DNA of 64,000 nucleotides from Suttonella indologenes (GTDB lineage: Bacteria; Pseudomonadota; Gammaproteobacteria; Cardiobacteriales; Cardiobacteriaceae): assembly GCF_900460215.1 (NCBI RefSeq), contig NZ_UHIA01000004.1, forward strand, positions 628,001 through 692,000, written 5' to 3'. Position numbers and translations under genes: made by a program. The stretch's first letter is position 1, and each line of letters opens with the position of its first letter. Below, piece after piece: positions 49,450 through 58,600 of the stretch. The notes below the pieces were generated by a model. That model worked only from the letters and a program-made list of their open reading frames with translations, was not told the origin of the DNA and did no database searches.

Positions 49450-50457
49450 ATGAAGAAAATTTTACCGCTTGCCCTATGCTTAGCCGCTTGGCATACGACG
49501 ACTCAAGCCGCCACGATTGACGACATTAAGCAGCGCGGCGAATTGCGCTGCGGCGTAACTCAAGCCTTGGCAGGTTTTTCGGTTGCCGATGATAAGGGCA
49601 ATTGGACGGGTTTGGATGTGGATTATTGTCGCGCGATTGCCACAGCGATTTTTGACGATCCGAATAAAGTGACTTTCCGCCCGACTTCTTCCAAAGAGCG
49701 TTTCACCGTTTTGCAATCAGGCGAGATTGACGTGCTTGCCCGCGTTACTACATGGACGCTGTCGCGCGATGCGGATTTGGGCTTTGATTTTACCGCTGTG
49801 AACTATTATGACGGTCAAGGCTTTATGGTGCAGAAATCTTTAGGCATCAAAAGCATTAAAGAATTAGACGGCGCTTCTATCTGTACCAATACCGGCACTT
49901 CTACAGAAGTGAATATGAGCGATTATTTCAAATCTCACGGTATGAGCTATAAGCCTGTGATTTTTGAAAAATCCGAAGAGGTGAAAACCGCTTATGACAA
50001 TGGACGCTGCGATGCCTATTCCTCCGATGTTTCAGGTTTGTATGTGCAAAGAAAATTGCTGAAAAATCCTGATGAGCATGTGATTTTGCCGGAAGTGATT
50101 TCCAAAGAGCCTTTAGGTCCCTTGGTGCGCCATGGCGATAATCATTTTGCCGATTTGGCGCGCTGGACGCATTTCTGCATGGTCAATGCCGAAGAAATGG
50201 GCGTAAGTTCGCAAAATGTGGCGGAAAAACTCAAGAGCGACAATCCTGATGTGCGCCGTCTGCTGGGCTTGGAAGCCAACGGTGCGGAAAAATTGGGTGT
50301 CGGCGTAGATTTCTGCCAGCGCATTGTGACGAAAGTCGGCAATTACGGCGAAGTGTTTGCGAAAAACGTGGGCGCGGATTCCGAGCTGAAAATCGAGCGT
50401 GGTTTGAATAAATTGTGGAATGACGGCGGGATTATGTATGCACCACCGCTGCGTTAA
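49450..50457 (+). CDS. General L-amino acid ABC transporter substrate-binding protein (AapJ/BztA-like)
   Basis: A 335-residue periplasmic protein with a signal peptide ending TTQA. TIDDIKQRGELRCGVTQALAGFS, DYCRAIATAIFDD, DLGFDFTAVNYYDGQGFMV and the disulfide-type CTNTGTSTE region fit cluster 3 solute receptors of the AapJ/BztA type. The aapQMP permease and ATPase genes are not adjacent, so it is an orphan receptor here. TAGGAGGATATT precedes the ATG. Confidence 0.87.
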   Translation: MKKILPLALCLAAWHTTTQAATIDDIKQRGELRCGVTQALAGFSVADDKGNWTGLDVDYCRAIATAIFDDPNKVTFRPTSSKERFTVLQSGEIDVLARVTTWTLSRDADLGFDFTAVNYYDGQGFMVQKSLGIKSIKELDGASICTNTGTSTEVNMSDYFKSHGMSYKPVIFEKSEEVKTAYDNGRCDAYSSDVSGLYVQRKLLKNPDEHVILPEVISKEPLGPLVRHGDNHFADLARWTHFCMVNAEEMGVSSQNVAEKLKSDNPDVRRLLGLEANGAEKLGVGVDFCQRIVTKVGNYGEVFAKNVGADSELKIERGLNKLWNDGGIMYAPPLR

Positions 50458-50468
50458 TTGAGATATGT

Positions 50469-50500
50469 GAAAAAGCCGCTTTTCAGCGGCTTTTTCTTTG
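50469..50500 (+). terminator. Rho-independent terminator after the binding protein gene
   Basis: GAAAAAGCCGCT and AGCGGCTTTTTC form a perfect 12-base stem with a TTTC loop, followed by TTTG, about 11 bases after the stop. Confidence 0.88.
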
Positions 50501-50587
50501 CTTTAAATGCAAGTCTTTCGCGTTTTCTGCTCGCCACGGTGCGGGTAAAACTGCTAGAATGCGTCTTTTGCATATCAGGGGAGAATA

Positions 50588-51001
50588 ATGAGCGATACAG
50601 TTTTCCACAAAATTCTGCGCGGCGAGATTCCTTGCGCCAAAATTTATGAAGATGCCCATATTTTTGCATTTATGGACGCTTTTCCGCAGGCAAAAGGTCA
50701 TGCCTTGATTATCGCCAAAGAAGGCGCGGCAAATTTGTTCGAGATGCCGGAAGAGCCTTTGGCGCATATTATCCGTTTCAGCCGCCGTTTGGCGCGTGCG
50801 CAGCGGCAAGTCTTTGCTCCCGAAGGGATTCGCGTGATGCAATTCAACGGCGAGGCGGCAGGGCAAACCGTGTTTTACTACCATATGCATTTATTGCCTG
50901 TCTATGCCGGGCAAAAAGAAGAACAGCATGGCGACAAAGCGGCAGATTTGGCGGAATTGCAAGCCCAAGCCGCGCAATTGGCGGCAGCTTTAGAGGCGTA
51001 A
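50588..51001 (+). CDS. HIT-family nucleotide hydrolase (HinT-like)
   Basis: A 137-residue histidine-triad protein. The N-terminal FHKILRGEIPCAKIYEDAHIFAFMDAFPQAKGHALI and the C-terminal QTVFYYHMHLLPVY are typical. The triad usually reads HxHxH; here the first histidine is tyrosine (YYHMH) while the middle, nucleophilic His is kept. It may still hydrolyse phosphoramidates. AGGGGAG precedes the ATG. It lies three bases before argC and probably shares its transcript. Confidence 0.85.
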   Translation: MSDTVFHKILRGEIPCAKIYEDAHIFAFMDAFPQAKGHALIIAKEGAANLFEMPEEPLAHIIRFSRRLARAQRQVFAPEGIRVMQFNGEAAGQTVFYYHMHLLPVYAGQKEEQHGDKAADLAELQAQAAQLAAALEA

Positions 51002-51004
51002 ATC

Positions 51005-52048
51005 ATGAGCGAAAAGAAGATTCGTGTCGGCATTGTCGGAGCGACAGGCTATACGGGCGCGGAATTGCTGCGCATTTTAGCCGCCCATCCTGCCGTTGAG
51101 ATTGCCTGCATTACGGCGCGGACGGAAGTCGGCAAAGCGGTTTCGGAATTGTATGCGCATTTGCGCGGTGTGGTGGATTTGGCTTTTGTCGCTTTGGACG
51201 ACGAGGCTTTATTGCAATGCGATGTGGTCTTTTTTGCCACGCCGCACGGAGTGTGCATGGCGCAGGCGCAGCGCCTGATAGATGCCGGTATAAAGATAAT
51301 TGATTTTTCGGGTGATTTCCGTTTGAAAGATACGGCAAGTTTTGAACGTTGGTACGGCATGGCGCATAGCGCGCCCGAATTGCTCAAGCAGGCGGTGTAC
51401 GGTCTGCCGGAATTGCAGCGCGATAAGATTCGCCATGCGCGTCTGATTGCTAATCCCGGCTGCTACCCGACCGCGGTGCAATTGGGCTTTAAGCCTTTAT
51501 TGGCGCATGATTTGGTGGAAACCTATCCCTTGATTGCCGATGTCAAATCGGGCGTATCCGGTGCAGGGCGGGCGGCGAAAGTGGCAAATCTGTTTTCCGA
51601 GATGGGCGAGAGTTTTCAGGCCTATGCGGCTTCGGGACATCGTCATCAGCCTGAAATCGAACAGGAATTGTCAAAAATCGCAGGAAAAGAGCTGGCGATT
51701 ACCTTTGTGCCGCATTTGCTGCCGATGATTCGCGGCATTGAAGCCACCTTATATGCAGTGTTGAAAGATCCGCATGTGGATTTGCAGCAATTATATGTCG
51801 ATACTTATGCGAATGAGCCTTTTGTAGATGTTTTGTCTGCCGGTGAGCATCCGAGTACGCGCAGCGTGCGCGGCAGCAATATGGTGCGTATGGCAGTGCA
51901 TCGTTCCGTGGATCAGCGCATGGCGGTGATTACGGTGGTGGAAGACAATTTGGTCAAAGGTGCGGCAGGGCAGGCGGTGCAATGTATGAATATTGTCTGC
52001 GGTTTGCCCGAAACCCTAGGTTTGCAACATATCGCTTTGATGCCATAA
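51005..52048 (+). CDS. argC: N-acetyl-gamma-glutamyl-phosphate reductase
   Basis: A 347-residue NADPH enzyme of arginine synthesis. RVGIVGATGYTGAELLRIL is the Rossmann start, ANPGCYPTAVQLG contains the catalytic cysteine, and SGHRHQPEIEQEL and FVPHLLPMIRGI complete the signature. Length is that of the type 1 family. It sits between hinT and folD with short spacers. Confidence 0.95.
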   Translation: MSEKKIRVGIVGATGYTGAELLRILAAHPAVEIACITARTEVGKAVSELYAHLRGVVDLAFVALDDEALLQCDVVFFATPHGVCMAQAQRLIDAGIKIIDFSGDFRLKDTASFERWYGMAHSAPELLKQAVYGLPELQRDKIRHARLIANPGCYPTAVQLGFKPLLAHDLVETYPLIADVKSGVSGAGRAAKVANLFSEMGESFQAYAASGHRHQPEIEQELSKIAGKELAITFVPHLLPMIRGIEATLYAVLKDPHVDLQQLYVDTYANEPFVDVLSAGEHPSTRSVRGSNMVRMAVHRSVDQRMAVITVVEDNLVKGAAGQAVQCMNIVCGLPETLGLQHIALMP

Positions 52049-52057
52049 GGAAGAACT

Positions 52058-52930
52058 ATGACAGCAACAATCATTGACGGCAAGGCATTTGCCGCAGATA
52101 TTCGCGAACAAGTGCGCTTGCAAGTAGAAGAAAATCTTCAAAAAGGCGGTGTTCGCCCCGGTTTGGCGGTGGTTTTGGTCGGCGACGATGCCGCCAGCGA
52201 TGTTTATGTGCGCAATAAAGGTATTGCGGCGGAAGCGGCAGGCTTTTATAGTGAAACTCATCGTCTACCCGGCGAGACTACGCAGCAGCAATTACTGGAT
52301 TTGATTCAGGAATTAAATCATAAGTCCTCCATTCACGGCATTTTGGTACAATTGCCTTTGCCGGCGCATCTGGATAAAGAAGCCGTGATTGCCGCGATTG
52401 CGCCGCATAAAGATGTGGACGGTTTTCATCCGCACAATGTCGGCAAATTATGGCTGGGCGAAAAAGACTGCCCCGTGCCTTGCACGCCTCTCGGCTGTTC
52501 TTTGATTTTAGAACATCATTTGGGCAGCAATTTGGAGGGTAAAAAAGCGGTGGTTATCGGTGCCTCCAATATTGTCGGCAAACCGATGGCGGCTTTGCTG
52601 ATGCGGATGCGCGCCACCGTGACGGTTTGTAATTCCAAAACGCCGAATTTGCCGGAAGTGGCGCGGCAGGCGGATATTTTAGTGGTGGCGGCAGGCAGAG
52701 CGGAATTAGTCAAAGCCGATTGGATTAAGGCAGGAGCGATAGTGTTGGATGTGGGCATTAACCGCATTGAGCGAGACGGTAAAGCGCAATTGGTCGGCGA
52801 TGTCGATTTCGCCGCCGCCAAAGCGGTTGCAGGCGCAATTACGCCCGTGCCGGGCGGCATCGGGCCGATGACTATTGCCTGTCTGCTACGCAACACCCTG
52901 CAATTGCAGCAATTATCAACACAGATGTAA
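52058..52930 (+). CDS. folD: Bifunctional methylenetetrahydrofolate dehydrogenase/cyclohydrolase FolD
   Basis: A 290-residue enzyme that interconverts 5,10-methylene- and 10-formyl-THF. The VGDDAASDVYVRNKGIAAE block carries a lysine in the expected catalytic region, and ILVQLPLPAHLDK, KDVDGFHPHNVGKL, VVIGASNIVGKPMAALL (NADP) and PVPGGIGPMTIACLL are all present. AAGGAAGAAC precedes the ATG. It is the third gene of the hinT-argC-folD run. Confidence 0.95.
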   Translation: MTATIIDGKAFAADIREQVRLQVEENLQKGGVRPGLAVVLVGDDAASDVYVRNKGIAAEAAGFYSETHRLPGETTQQQLLDLIQELNHKSSIHGILVQLPLPAHLDKEAVIAAIAPHKDVDGFHPHNVGKLWLGEKDCPVPCTPLGCSLILEHHLGSNLEGKKAVVIGASNIVGKPMAALLMRMRATVTVCNSKTPNLPEVARQADILVVAAGRAELVKADWIKAGAIVLDVGINRIERDGKAQLVGDVDFAAAKAVAGAITPVPGGIGPMTIACLLRNTLQLQQLSTQM

Positions 52931-52947
52931 ATAAACAGAGGAATACC

Positions 52948-53481
52948 ATGAGCGAAGAAATCGGACTCTTCTACGGCAGCACTACCGGCATGACCGAGGA
53001 CGTGGCGTTTAAAATTGAGAAAATTGCCCAAGAAAAACACGGCATCACACTCACGCCGATTAATATCATTGATTTGGATGATCCTAACGATATGTTTTTA
53101 TACAATAAACTTATCGTCGGACAGCCGACATGGAATTACGGCGAATATCAAGACGATTGGGAAATGGTGGTGGATAAAATCGCTGCTGCCGATTTGCACG
53201 GCAAAACCATTGCCATGTTCGGTTTGGGCGATCAAGTCGGCTATCCGGAATATTTCCTTGATGCCATGGGCATGCTGGCGGAACAATTTGCTGCGCAGGG
53301 CGCGAACTTTATCGGCGAATGGCCGACCGAGGGCTATAAATTTGAGACTTCTAAAGCCTTGTTGAAAAACGGCAATTTCCTAGGGCTCGGCATTGACGAA
53401 GATTCGCAGCCCGAATTGACCGACGAGCGTCTTGAAGCTTGGCTGGCGCAAATTCTGCCGCAATTCGCCGCTTTGCCCTAA
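52948..53481 (+). CDS. Long-chain flavodoxin
   Basis: A 177-residue FMN electron carrier. GLFYGSTTGMTEDVA binds the FMN phosphate, VGQPTWNYGEYQDDW and GLGDQVGYPEYFLDAMGML form the isoalloxazine loops, and the inserted segment after the latter marks the long-chain type (FldA/FldB). Such flavodoxins feed reductive enzymes like radical-SAM proteins. AGAGGAAT lies before the ATG. The next gene starts immediately after its stop. Confidence 0.92.
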   Translation: MSEEIGLFYGSTTGMTEDVAFKIEKIAQEKHGITLTPINIIDLDDPNDMFLYNKLIVGQPTWNYGEYQDDWEMVVDKIAAADLHGKTIAMFGLGDQVGYPEYFLDAMGMLAEQFAAQGANFIGEWPTEGYKFETSKALLKNGNFLGLGIDEDSQPELTDERLEAWLAQILPQFAALP

Positions 53482-54258
53482 ATGAAAATCGCACTCCACA
53501 GCGATTTGCATACCGAAGTAAGCCTATGCGAATTGCAAGGCTTGGCACAGGCGGATGTATTGCTGTTGGCAGGCGATATCAGCGATATGCAGACCTTGCC
53601 GCAGTTTTTCTACAAGCTGCGCAAACAAGCGCCGCAACTCACGGTGCTGTATATTTTGGGCAATCACGAACATTGGTATCTGCAATGGGAGCAGGGATTG
53701 GCGGAGTACCGCCGCCTTGCCGCCGACTATGATATCCGCCTATTGGAAAACAAATCCCTCATCATCGATGATGTGCTGTTTTGCGGCACAACCTTATGGA
53801 CGGATTTCGCTCTAGCCGGCGATGCGGCGAGCAGCATGGATTGGGCGCGGGATAATATACCGGATTTTCATTTGATTCAATGCGGTTTCAGTGCGTTCTC
53901 GCCGGAAGACATGTTGGCGGAACATCAGGCGGCGCGGCAATTTTTGCATGATGCCTTGACGCAGTATCAGAGCGTGCGCAAAAAAGTCGTGTTCAGTCAT
54001 TTTCTGCCGGCGAAAGAGCTGGTCGGCAAGCAATACGGCTACAGTCAAGAGGCATTGATGAAAAGCGCTTATTGGAGCAGCGATTTGCCGGAATTATATG
54101 CCTTTGCCGATGTCTGGGCATATGGGCATAGCCATGAAAATATCGAATGCACGCTGGGGCATACGCGCTTTATCAGCAATCAGCGCGGCTATTTTAGCGA
54201 ATATAACCGCTATCGTCCCTCGAGCGGTTATCGTCCGGATTTTATGCTGGAGATTTAA
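53482..54258 (+). CDS. Calcineurin-like metallophosphoesterase
   Basis: A 258-residue protein with the four metallophosphoesterase blocks: IALHSDLHTE, LAGDISD, LGNHEHWY and the late YGHSHENIE, with VVFSHFLPA between. Two metals are expected. The substrate is unknown. The ATG follows directly on the flavodoxin TAA, so the two are coupled. Confidence 0.85.
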   Translation: MKIALHSDLHTEVSLCELQGLAQADVLLLAGDISDMQTLPQFFYKLRKQAPQLTVLYILGNHEHWYLQWEQGLAEYRRLAADYDIRLLENKSLIIDDVLFCGTTLWTDFALAGDAASSMDWARDNIPDFHLIQCGFSAFSPEDMLAEHQAARQFLHDALTQYQSVRKKVVFSHFLPAKELVGKQYGYSQEALMKSAYWSSDLPELYAFADVWAYGHSHENIECTLGHTRFISNQRGYFSEYNRYRPSSGYRPDFMLEI

Positions 54259-54352
54259 GCAGCTCTATGCTTCATTCATACCGTGTAATATGTTTTGAAC
54301 ATATATATTGAATAAATTTAGCGGTCAATAAAATCAATGTCTATGCCGCTTG

Positions 54353-57300
54353 CTATTCCTTGCCATGCGGCAATTTTTCTGCCAAGTCCGCCAATATTTT
54401 TTCCGATATTTTGCCTTTGCTGCCGATTTCTTGGGCGAAGGTTTGGATGCGGTATTCTTCTAAGGCATAGGCATAGGCGAGCAGTGCGGCGTTTTGGCTG
54501 TCGCTCGGCTTGCTGATGCCCTGCTGACTCAGGCTTTTATCCAGTAATGCTTGCCAAGGATTGAGGGCGGATTGGCGCATGGCGTCTTTCAGCGGTTCGC
54601 GTTCGAGTTTGTCCAGACGCAGATTGGCGGCTTTGATGTAGCGCAAGAGGTCGGGCAGTTTGGCGGCGGCAGTTTGGCGGATAAAGTCGGGGAAGACGAG
54701 ACGCGTGATTTGTGCGCTGATGTCGGCTTTGGCGCTTTTGTGTTTGCATTGGCGCAGGCGTTCGTTCAGGCGGCTGTATTCGCTTAATAATTGGCTGAGT
54801 TGGGCGGCGAGTTCGTTACCGGCGCTGATGAGGTGTTTTTCGCCTTGCGCCAGCGCCGCATCAAATTGGCTTTGGCTGCGCAGGGCTTTGCCCTCGCTGA
54901 GGCAGACGCGTTCAATCAGCGCCATGAAGATGTCGTCAGCCAGCAGATTGTCATGGCTGATTTTGCGGTAGTGCAGGCTCATTGTATTGAGTTGCGGCAG
55001 GTTTTTTTTGAGGTATTTGCCTTGGCTGCTGAGTTTTTGTGCGAGTAGGTGGCGCAGTCCTTCATGATGGGCGCGGGCGGCTTGTTCGGGGTTGTCATGC
55101 AGACGCATGAAGAGTTGTCCTTTTTCCAGCGTGAGGGCGGGGTAGCCGATAATGCCGCCTGCCATTTTTTCGCTGTCGGGCAGTTGCGTCCATTGCCAGT
55201 CTTGTACGGGCTGTCCGTCTGCCAGTTTGCTGCGGCTGCGTTCTTGGAATTGGGCGGCGGCTTGCGCTTGGTAGCGGACTTTGAGGGCGGCTAGGTCGCG
55301 TCCTTCGGCAAGGGGGCGTTTGCGTGGATCGAGGAGGCGGAAGTTCATGCGGTAATGCGCTTCGAGTTTGCTTTCGTCAAAGTCTTCTAGGGGAATGCGC
55401 AGTCCTTTCATTTGCCAAATGCCGTTCGAGAGGGCTTGCGCCAAGGGCGCGGCGCTGTCTTGCAGGCGTTCGTGCAGGGCGCGGGCGAAGTCGGGTATGG
55501 GCACGAGTTGCCGCCGCCAGACTTTGGGTAGGCGGCGCAGCAGGGCTTCGATTTTTTCTTCCAGCATGGCAGGCACAAGGCGTTCAAAATCTTCAGCTTC
55601 CAAGGCATTGAGTGCGGTCAGCGGCACAAGCACGGTTACGCCGTCGGCTTCGCTGCCGGGATCGAATTGGTATTGGAGTTGGAAGCGTTGTCCGCGAATG
55701 TTGATATGTTCCGGATATTCTTGTGCCGAGATGTCGGCTTCGTTTTGCAGCAGGTCGGAGGCTTGCATTTTCAGCGCGGCTTCGCCTTTTTGCTTCGCCC
55801 ATTGTTCCAAGCTGACGACGGAATGGACTTTTTCCGGCAGGCGTTGGAAATAGAAGTCGGCAAGGGCTTGTTCGTCAATCAGTATGCCGCGACTGCGGGT
55901 TTTGTCTTCCAAGGTTTGCAGTTCTTGCCAAAGGGCGATGTTTTCTGCAATGACGCTGAGGCGGCTGTGGATTTCGCCGGTCACTAGGGCTTCTTGTACG
56001 AAAATGTCGTGGGCAAGGGCGGGGTTTTGTTTGGCAAAGGGTTTTTTACGTCCTGCCACAATCGGCAGACCGTAGAGCAGCAGGCTTTCTTCCGCCATGA
56101 CGTTGCCGGCTTTTTTGCTCCAATGCGGATTGCTGTATTGCCGTTTGGTGATGTGGGCGGCGAGGTTTTCCAGTTCGTGCAGTTCGATGGGGGCGCAGTG
56201 GCGAGCAAAGATGCGGTTAATTTCCACAATGCTTGCCGCCATGATGGCTTGCGGGCGCTGTTTTGCCAAGACACTGGCGGGGAAGATGGAGAATTTGCGG
56301 TGGCGAGGGCCGGTGTAGTCTTTGTTTTGTTCGTCCCAGAGTCCGACTTGGTCGAGAAAGCCCGCCAGCAAACTGCGGTGCAGGAGCGGCAGATGCGGAT
56401 TGTCGAAGCCGAGATTGCCTTTGCTGCCTTCGACGAGATTGTCTTGTTGGCGGCGGTTGGGCGCAGGTTTGAAGTCGTTGATGCGTAGTTTTTGCTGGTG
56501 GGCATCGCGCATGAGCTGATTGGTGAGTTCGCGCCATTCGCGCATGCGCTGAGCATTGAGGAAGTAGTGTTTGCACCAAGTACGGAGCTTGTTGTTGGAA
56601 TATTCGCGCCTGGCATCGGAATAGGCGGCAAAGAGATTGAGCAGGGTTTGGAAATCGCTGTGCTTGTCGGCAAATTCCCCTTGGCGCATATCGGCTTGCG
56701 CTTCGGCTCCAAAGGGGCGTTCACGCGGATCTTGAATCGAGAGCGCGGCAATGATGATTAGGGCTTCATGCAGGCAGGCATTGTCTTCGGCGGCATAGAC
56801 GATACGGGCAAAGCGCGGATCGACCGGCAGATGCGCCATTTTCTTGCCTAGGGCGGTAAGGCGGTTGTCTTCATCAACGGCGCGTAGTTCGAATAGAAGG
56901 CGGTAGCCGTCGTTGATTTGCCGCTGATCGGGGCTGTCTACGAAGGGAAAGGCGGCGATGTCGCCCAGATGCAAGACCAGCATTTGCAAGATGACGGCGG
57001 CAAGATTGGTGCGCAGGATTTCCGGCTCGGTAAAGGCGGGACGCTGTTTGAAATCTTCTTCGCTGTAGAGGCGGATGCAGATGCCGGCGCTTAAGCGTCC
57101 GCAACGCCCTGCACGCTGATTGGCGGCGGCCTGCGAGATGGCTTCGATCGGCAGGCGTTGGGTTTTGCTGCGCAGAGAATAGCGGCTGATGCGCGCGGTG
57201 CCGGTGTCGATGACGTATTTAATTCGCGGTACGGTCAGCGAGGTTTCCGCCACATTGGTGGCTAAGACGATGCGCCGCTTGCCTTTGGGGTGGAAGACGG

Positions 57301-58267
57301 CGTTTTGTTCGGCCAGCGAGAGACGTCCGAACAAGGGCTGAATCTCGGTATCGCGCAGATTGGCTTTGCGCAGGCTGTCCGCCGCCTCGCGGATATCGCG
57401 TTCGGTGGGGAAGAAGATAAGAATATCGCCGCGGCTTTCGTGGTCGAGTTCTTCCACCGCTTGCAGGATATTGTCCTGCATATCGCTGTCGGGCAGTGCT
57501 TCGCGATAGCGAATTTCTACGGGATAACTGCGTCCGGAGACATTGATAATCGGCGCATTATTAAAATGGGCGGCGAATTTTTCCGTGTCGATGGTGGCGG
57601 AGGTGATAATGACTTTTAAATCGGGGCGCTTGGGCAGTAATTGGCGTAGATAGCCGAGCAGGAAATCGATATTGAGACTGCGTTCATGCGCTTCGTCAAC
57701 AATAATAACTTCATATTGCGAGAGAAATTTGTCGGACAGGGTTTCTGCCAGCAGCATGCCGTCGGTCATCAGTTTGACCGCGGTCTGTTCGCTGATTTGC
57801 TCGTCAAAACGCACTTGATAACCGACGCTGCTGCCTAAAGCCACGCCCAATTCTTCGGCAATGCGGTCGGCAACCGAACGCGCGGCAATACGCCGCGGCT
57901 GCGTGTGCGCAATCATGCCCGCCGCGCCCAAGCCCAAATCCAAGCAGATTTGCGGCAATTGCGTGGTTTTGCCCGAGCCTGTTTCGCCGCTGATAATCAC
58001 GACTTGATGATGCTCAATCAGGTGGCGGATTTCCGCCTGCTTGGCAAGCACCGGCAAATCCGCGTTTAATGCAGGCTTGGGTAATTGCGCCAGCCGCTGC
58101 TGGTAAGCGGTATTTGAGGATTGATATTGCTTGAGATATTTCTCGTGCATCTGCTCGGCTGGTAATCCGCGCCGCTCGCGTTGGCGGATTTTATACGCCA
58201 AACTACGCAAAGCATGGCGGTCTTGGCAAAGAATATGGGAAAAATTTTGGGGAAGGCTGGTAGTCAT
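54353..58267 (-). CDS. hrpA: DEAH-box ATP-dependent RNA helicase HrpA
   Basis: A 1304-residue helicase, close to the E. coli length (1300). Walker A GETGSGKTT is at about residues 94-102, followed by QPRRIAARSVA, DEAHERSLNIDFLLGYL and the motif III SAT of ITSATIDTEKFAAHF. Motif VI is QRAGRCGR. The helicase-associated and OB-fold domains follow, then a long C-terminal HrpA-specific region. HrpA acts on stalled ribosomes and mRNA processing in E. coli. It is convergent with the phosphoesterase gene and has repeat elements upstream. Confidence 0.96.
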   Translation of the reverse strand: MTTSLPQNFSHILCQDRHALRSLAYKIRQRERRGLPAEQMHEKYLKQYQSSNTAYQQRLAQLPKPALNADLPVLAKQAEIRHLIEHHQVVIISGETGSGKTTQLPQICLDLGLGAAGMIAHTQPRRIAARSVADRIAEELGVALGSSVGYQVRFDEQISEQTAVKLMTDGMLLAETLSDKFLSQYEVIIVDEAHERSLNIDFLLGYLRQLLPKRPDLKVIITSATIDTEKFAAHFNNAPIINVSGRSYPVEIRYREALPDSDMQDNILQAVEELDHESRGDILIFFPTERDIREAADSLRKANLRDTEIQPLFGRLSLAEQNAVFHPKGKRRIVLATNVAETSLTVPRIKYVIDTGTARISRYSLRSKTQRLPIEAISQAAANQRAGRCGRLSAGICIRLYSEEDFKQRPAFTEPEILRTNLAAVILQMLVLHLGDIAAFPFVDSPDQRQINDGYRLLFELRAVDEDNRLTALGKKMAHLPVDPRFARIVYAAEDNACLHEALIIIAALSIQDPRERPFGAEAQADMRQGEFADKHSDFQTLLNLFAAYSDARREYSNNKLRTWCKHYFLNAQRMREWRELTNQLMRDAHQQKLRINDFKPAPNRRQQDNLVEGSKGNLGFDNPHLPLLHRSLLAGFLDQVGLWDEQNKDYTGPRHRKFSIFPASVLAKQRPQAIMAASIVEINRIFARHCAPIELHELENLAAHITKRQYSNPHWSKKAGNVMAEESLLLYGLPIVAGRKKPFAKQNPALAHDIFVQEALVTGEIHSRLSVIAENIALWQELQTLEDKTRSRGILIDEQALADFYFQRLPEKVHSVVSLEQWAKQKGEAALKMQASDLLQNEADISAQEYPEHINIRGQRFQLQYQFDPGSEADGVTVLVPLTALNALEAEDFERLVPAMLEEKIEALLRRLPKVWRRQLVPIPDFARALHERLQDSAAPLAQALSNGIWQMKGLRIPLEDFDESKLEAHYRMNFRLLDPRKRPLAEGRDLAALKVRYQAQAAAQFQERSRSKLADGQPVQDWQWTQLPDSEKMAGGIIGYPALTLEKGQLFMRLHDNPEQAARAHHEGLRHLLAQKLSSQGKYLKKNLPQLNTMSLHYRKISHDNLLADDIFMALIERVCLSEGKALRSQSQFDAALAQGEKHLISAGNELAAQLSQLLSEYSRLNERLRQCKHKSAKADISAQITRLVFPDFIRQTAAAKLPDLLRYIKAANLRLDKLEREPLKDAMRQSALNPWQALLDKSLSQQGISKPSDSQNAALLAYAYALEEYRIQTFAQEIGSKGKISEKILADLAEKLPHGKE

Positions 58268-58381
58268 GAAGCGTTTAATGGCGAAAATAAAAACAAATAT
58301 GGGGCTGATGTAGGCAGCTTCAAGGCTATTATTGAAAAGTGCATGAGTCCCGCCGAGGGTTTGGCTGCCATGTTGTCTTTA

Positions 58382-58474
58382 TATAGTACCTTAACTTCAA
58401 AATGAGACTTAGAGATACACATTTTGTCAGGAGAAGCGCTTAGAATAATCTCATTTTGAAGTTAAGAGACTATA
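58382..58474 (-). repeat. Miniature inverted-repeat element, family A copy 4
   Basis: 93 bp from TATAGTACC to GAGACTATA, inverted and identical in layout to the 38018 copy. It lies in the 333-base gap between hrpA and fdhE. The rest of 58268-58381 and 58475-58532 shows no convincing gene. Confidence 0.9.
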
Positions 58475-58532
58475 GCTTGCAAGAAAAAGCGCTATTTTGC
58501 CATGGTTTGCAGGAACAATCGGATGGACTTTG

Positions 58533-58592
58533 TATAGTCGATTAACATTGTAATGATACGGTGTTGTCTCATTTTTATTTTAATCGACTATA
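58533..58592. repeat. 60-bp TATAGTCGATTAA element (family C)
   Basis: Ends are TATAGTCGATTAA and TTAATCGACTATA, 13-bp perfect inverted repeats, around about 34 bp of AT-rich DNA. The TATAGTC ends are shared with families A and B, suggesting a common transposase. Only one copy is seen here. Confidence 0.7.
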
Positions 58593-58600
58593 AAATGTTT

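Noticed and set aside
58268..58381. Possible gene fragment upstream of hrpA
   Set aside because: Short frames on both strands show no recognisable domain or ribosome site.
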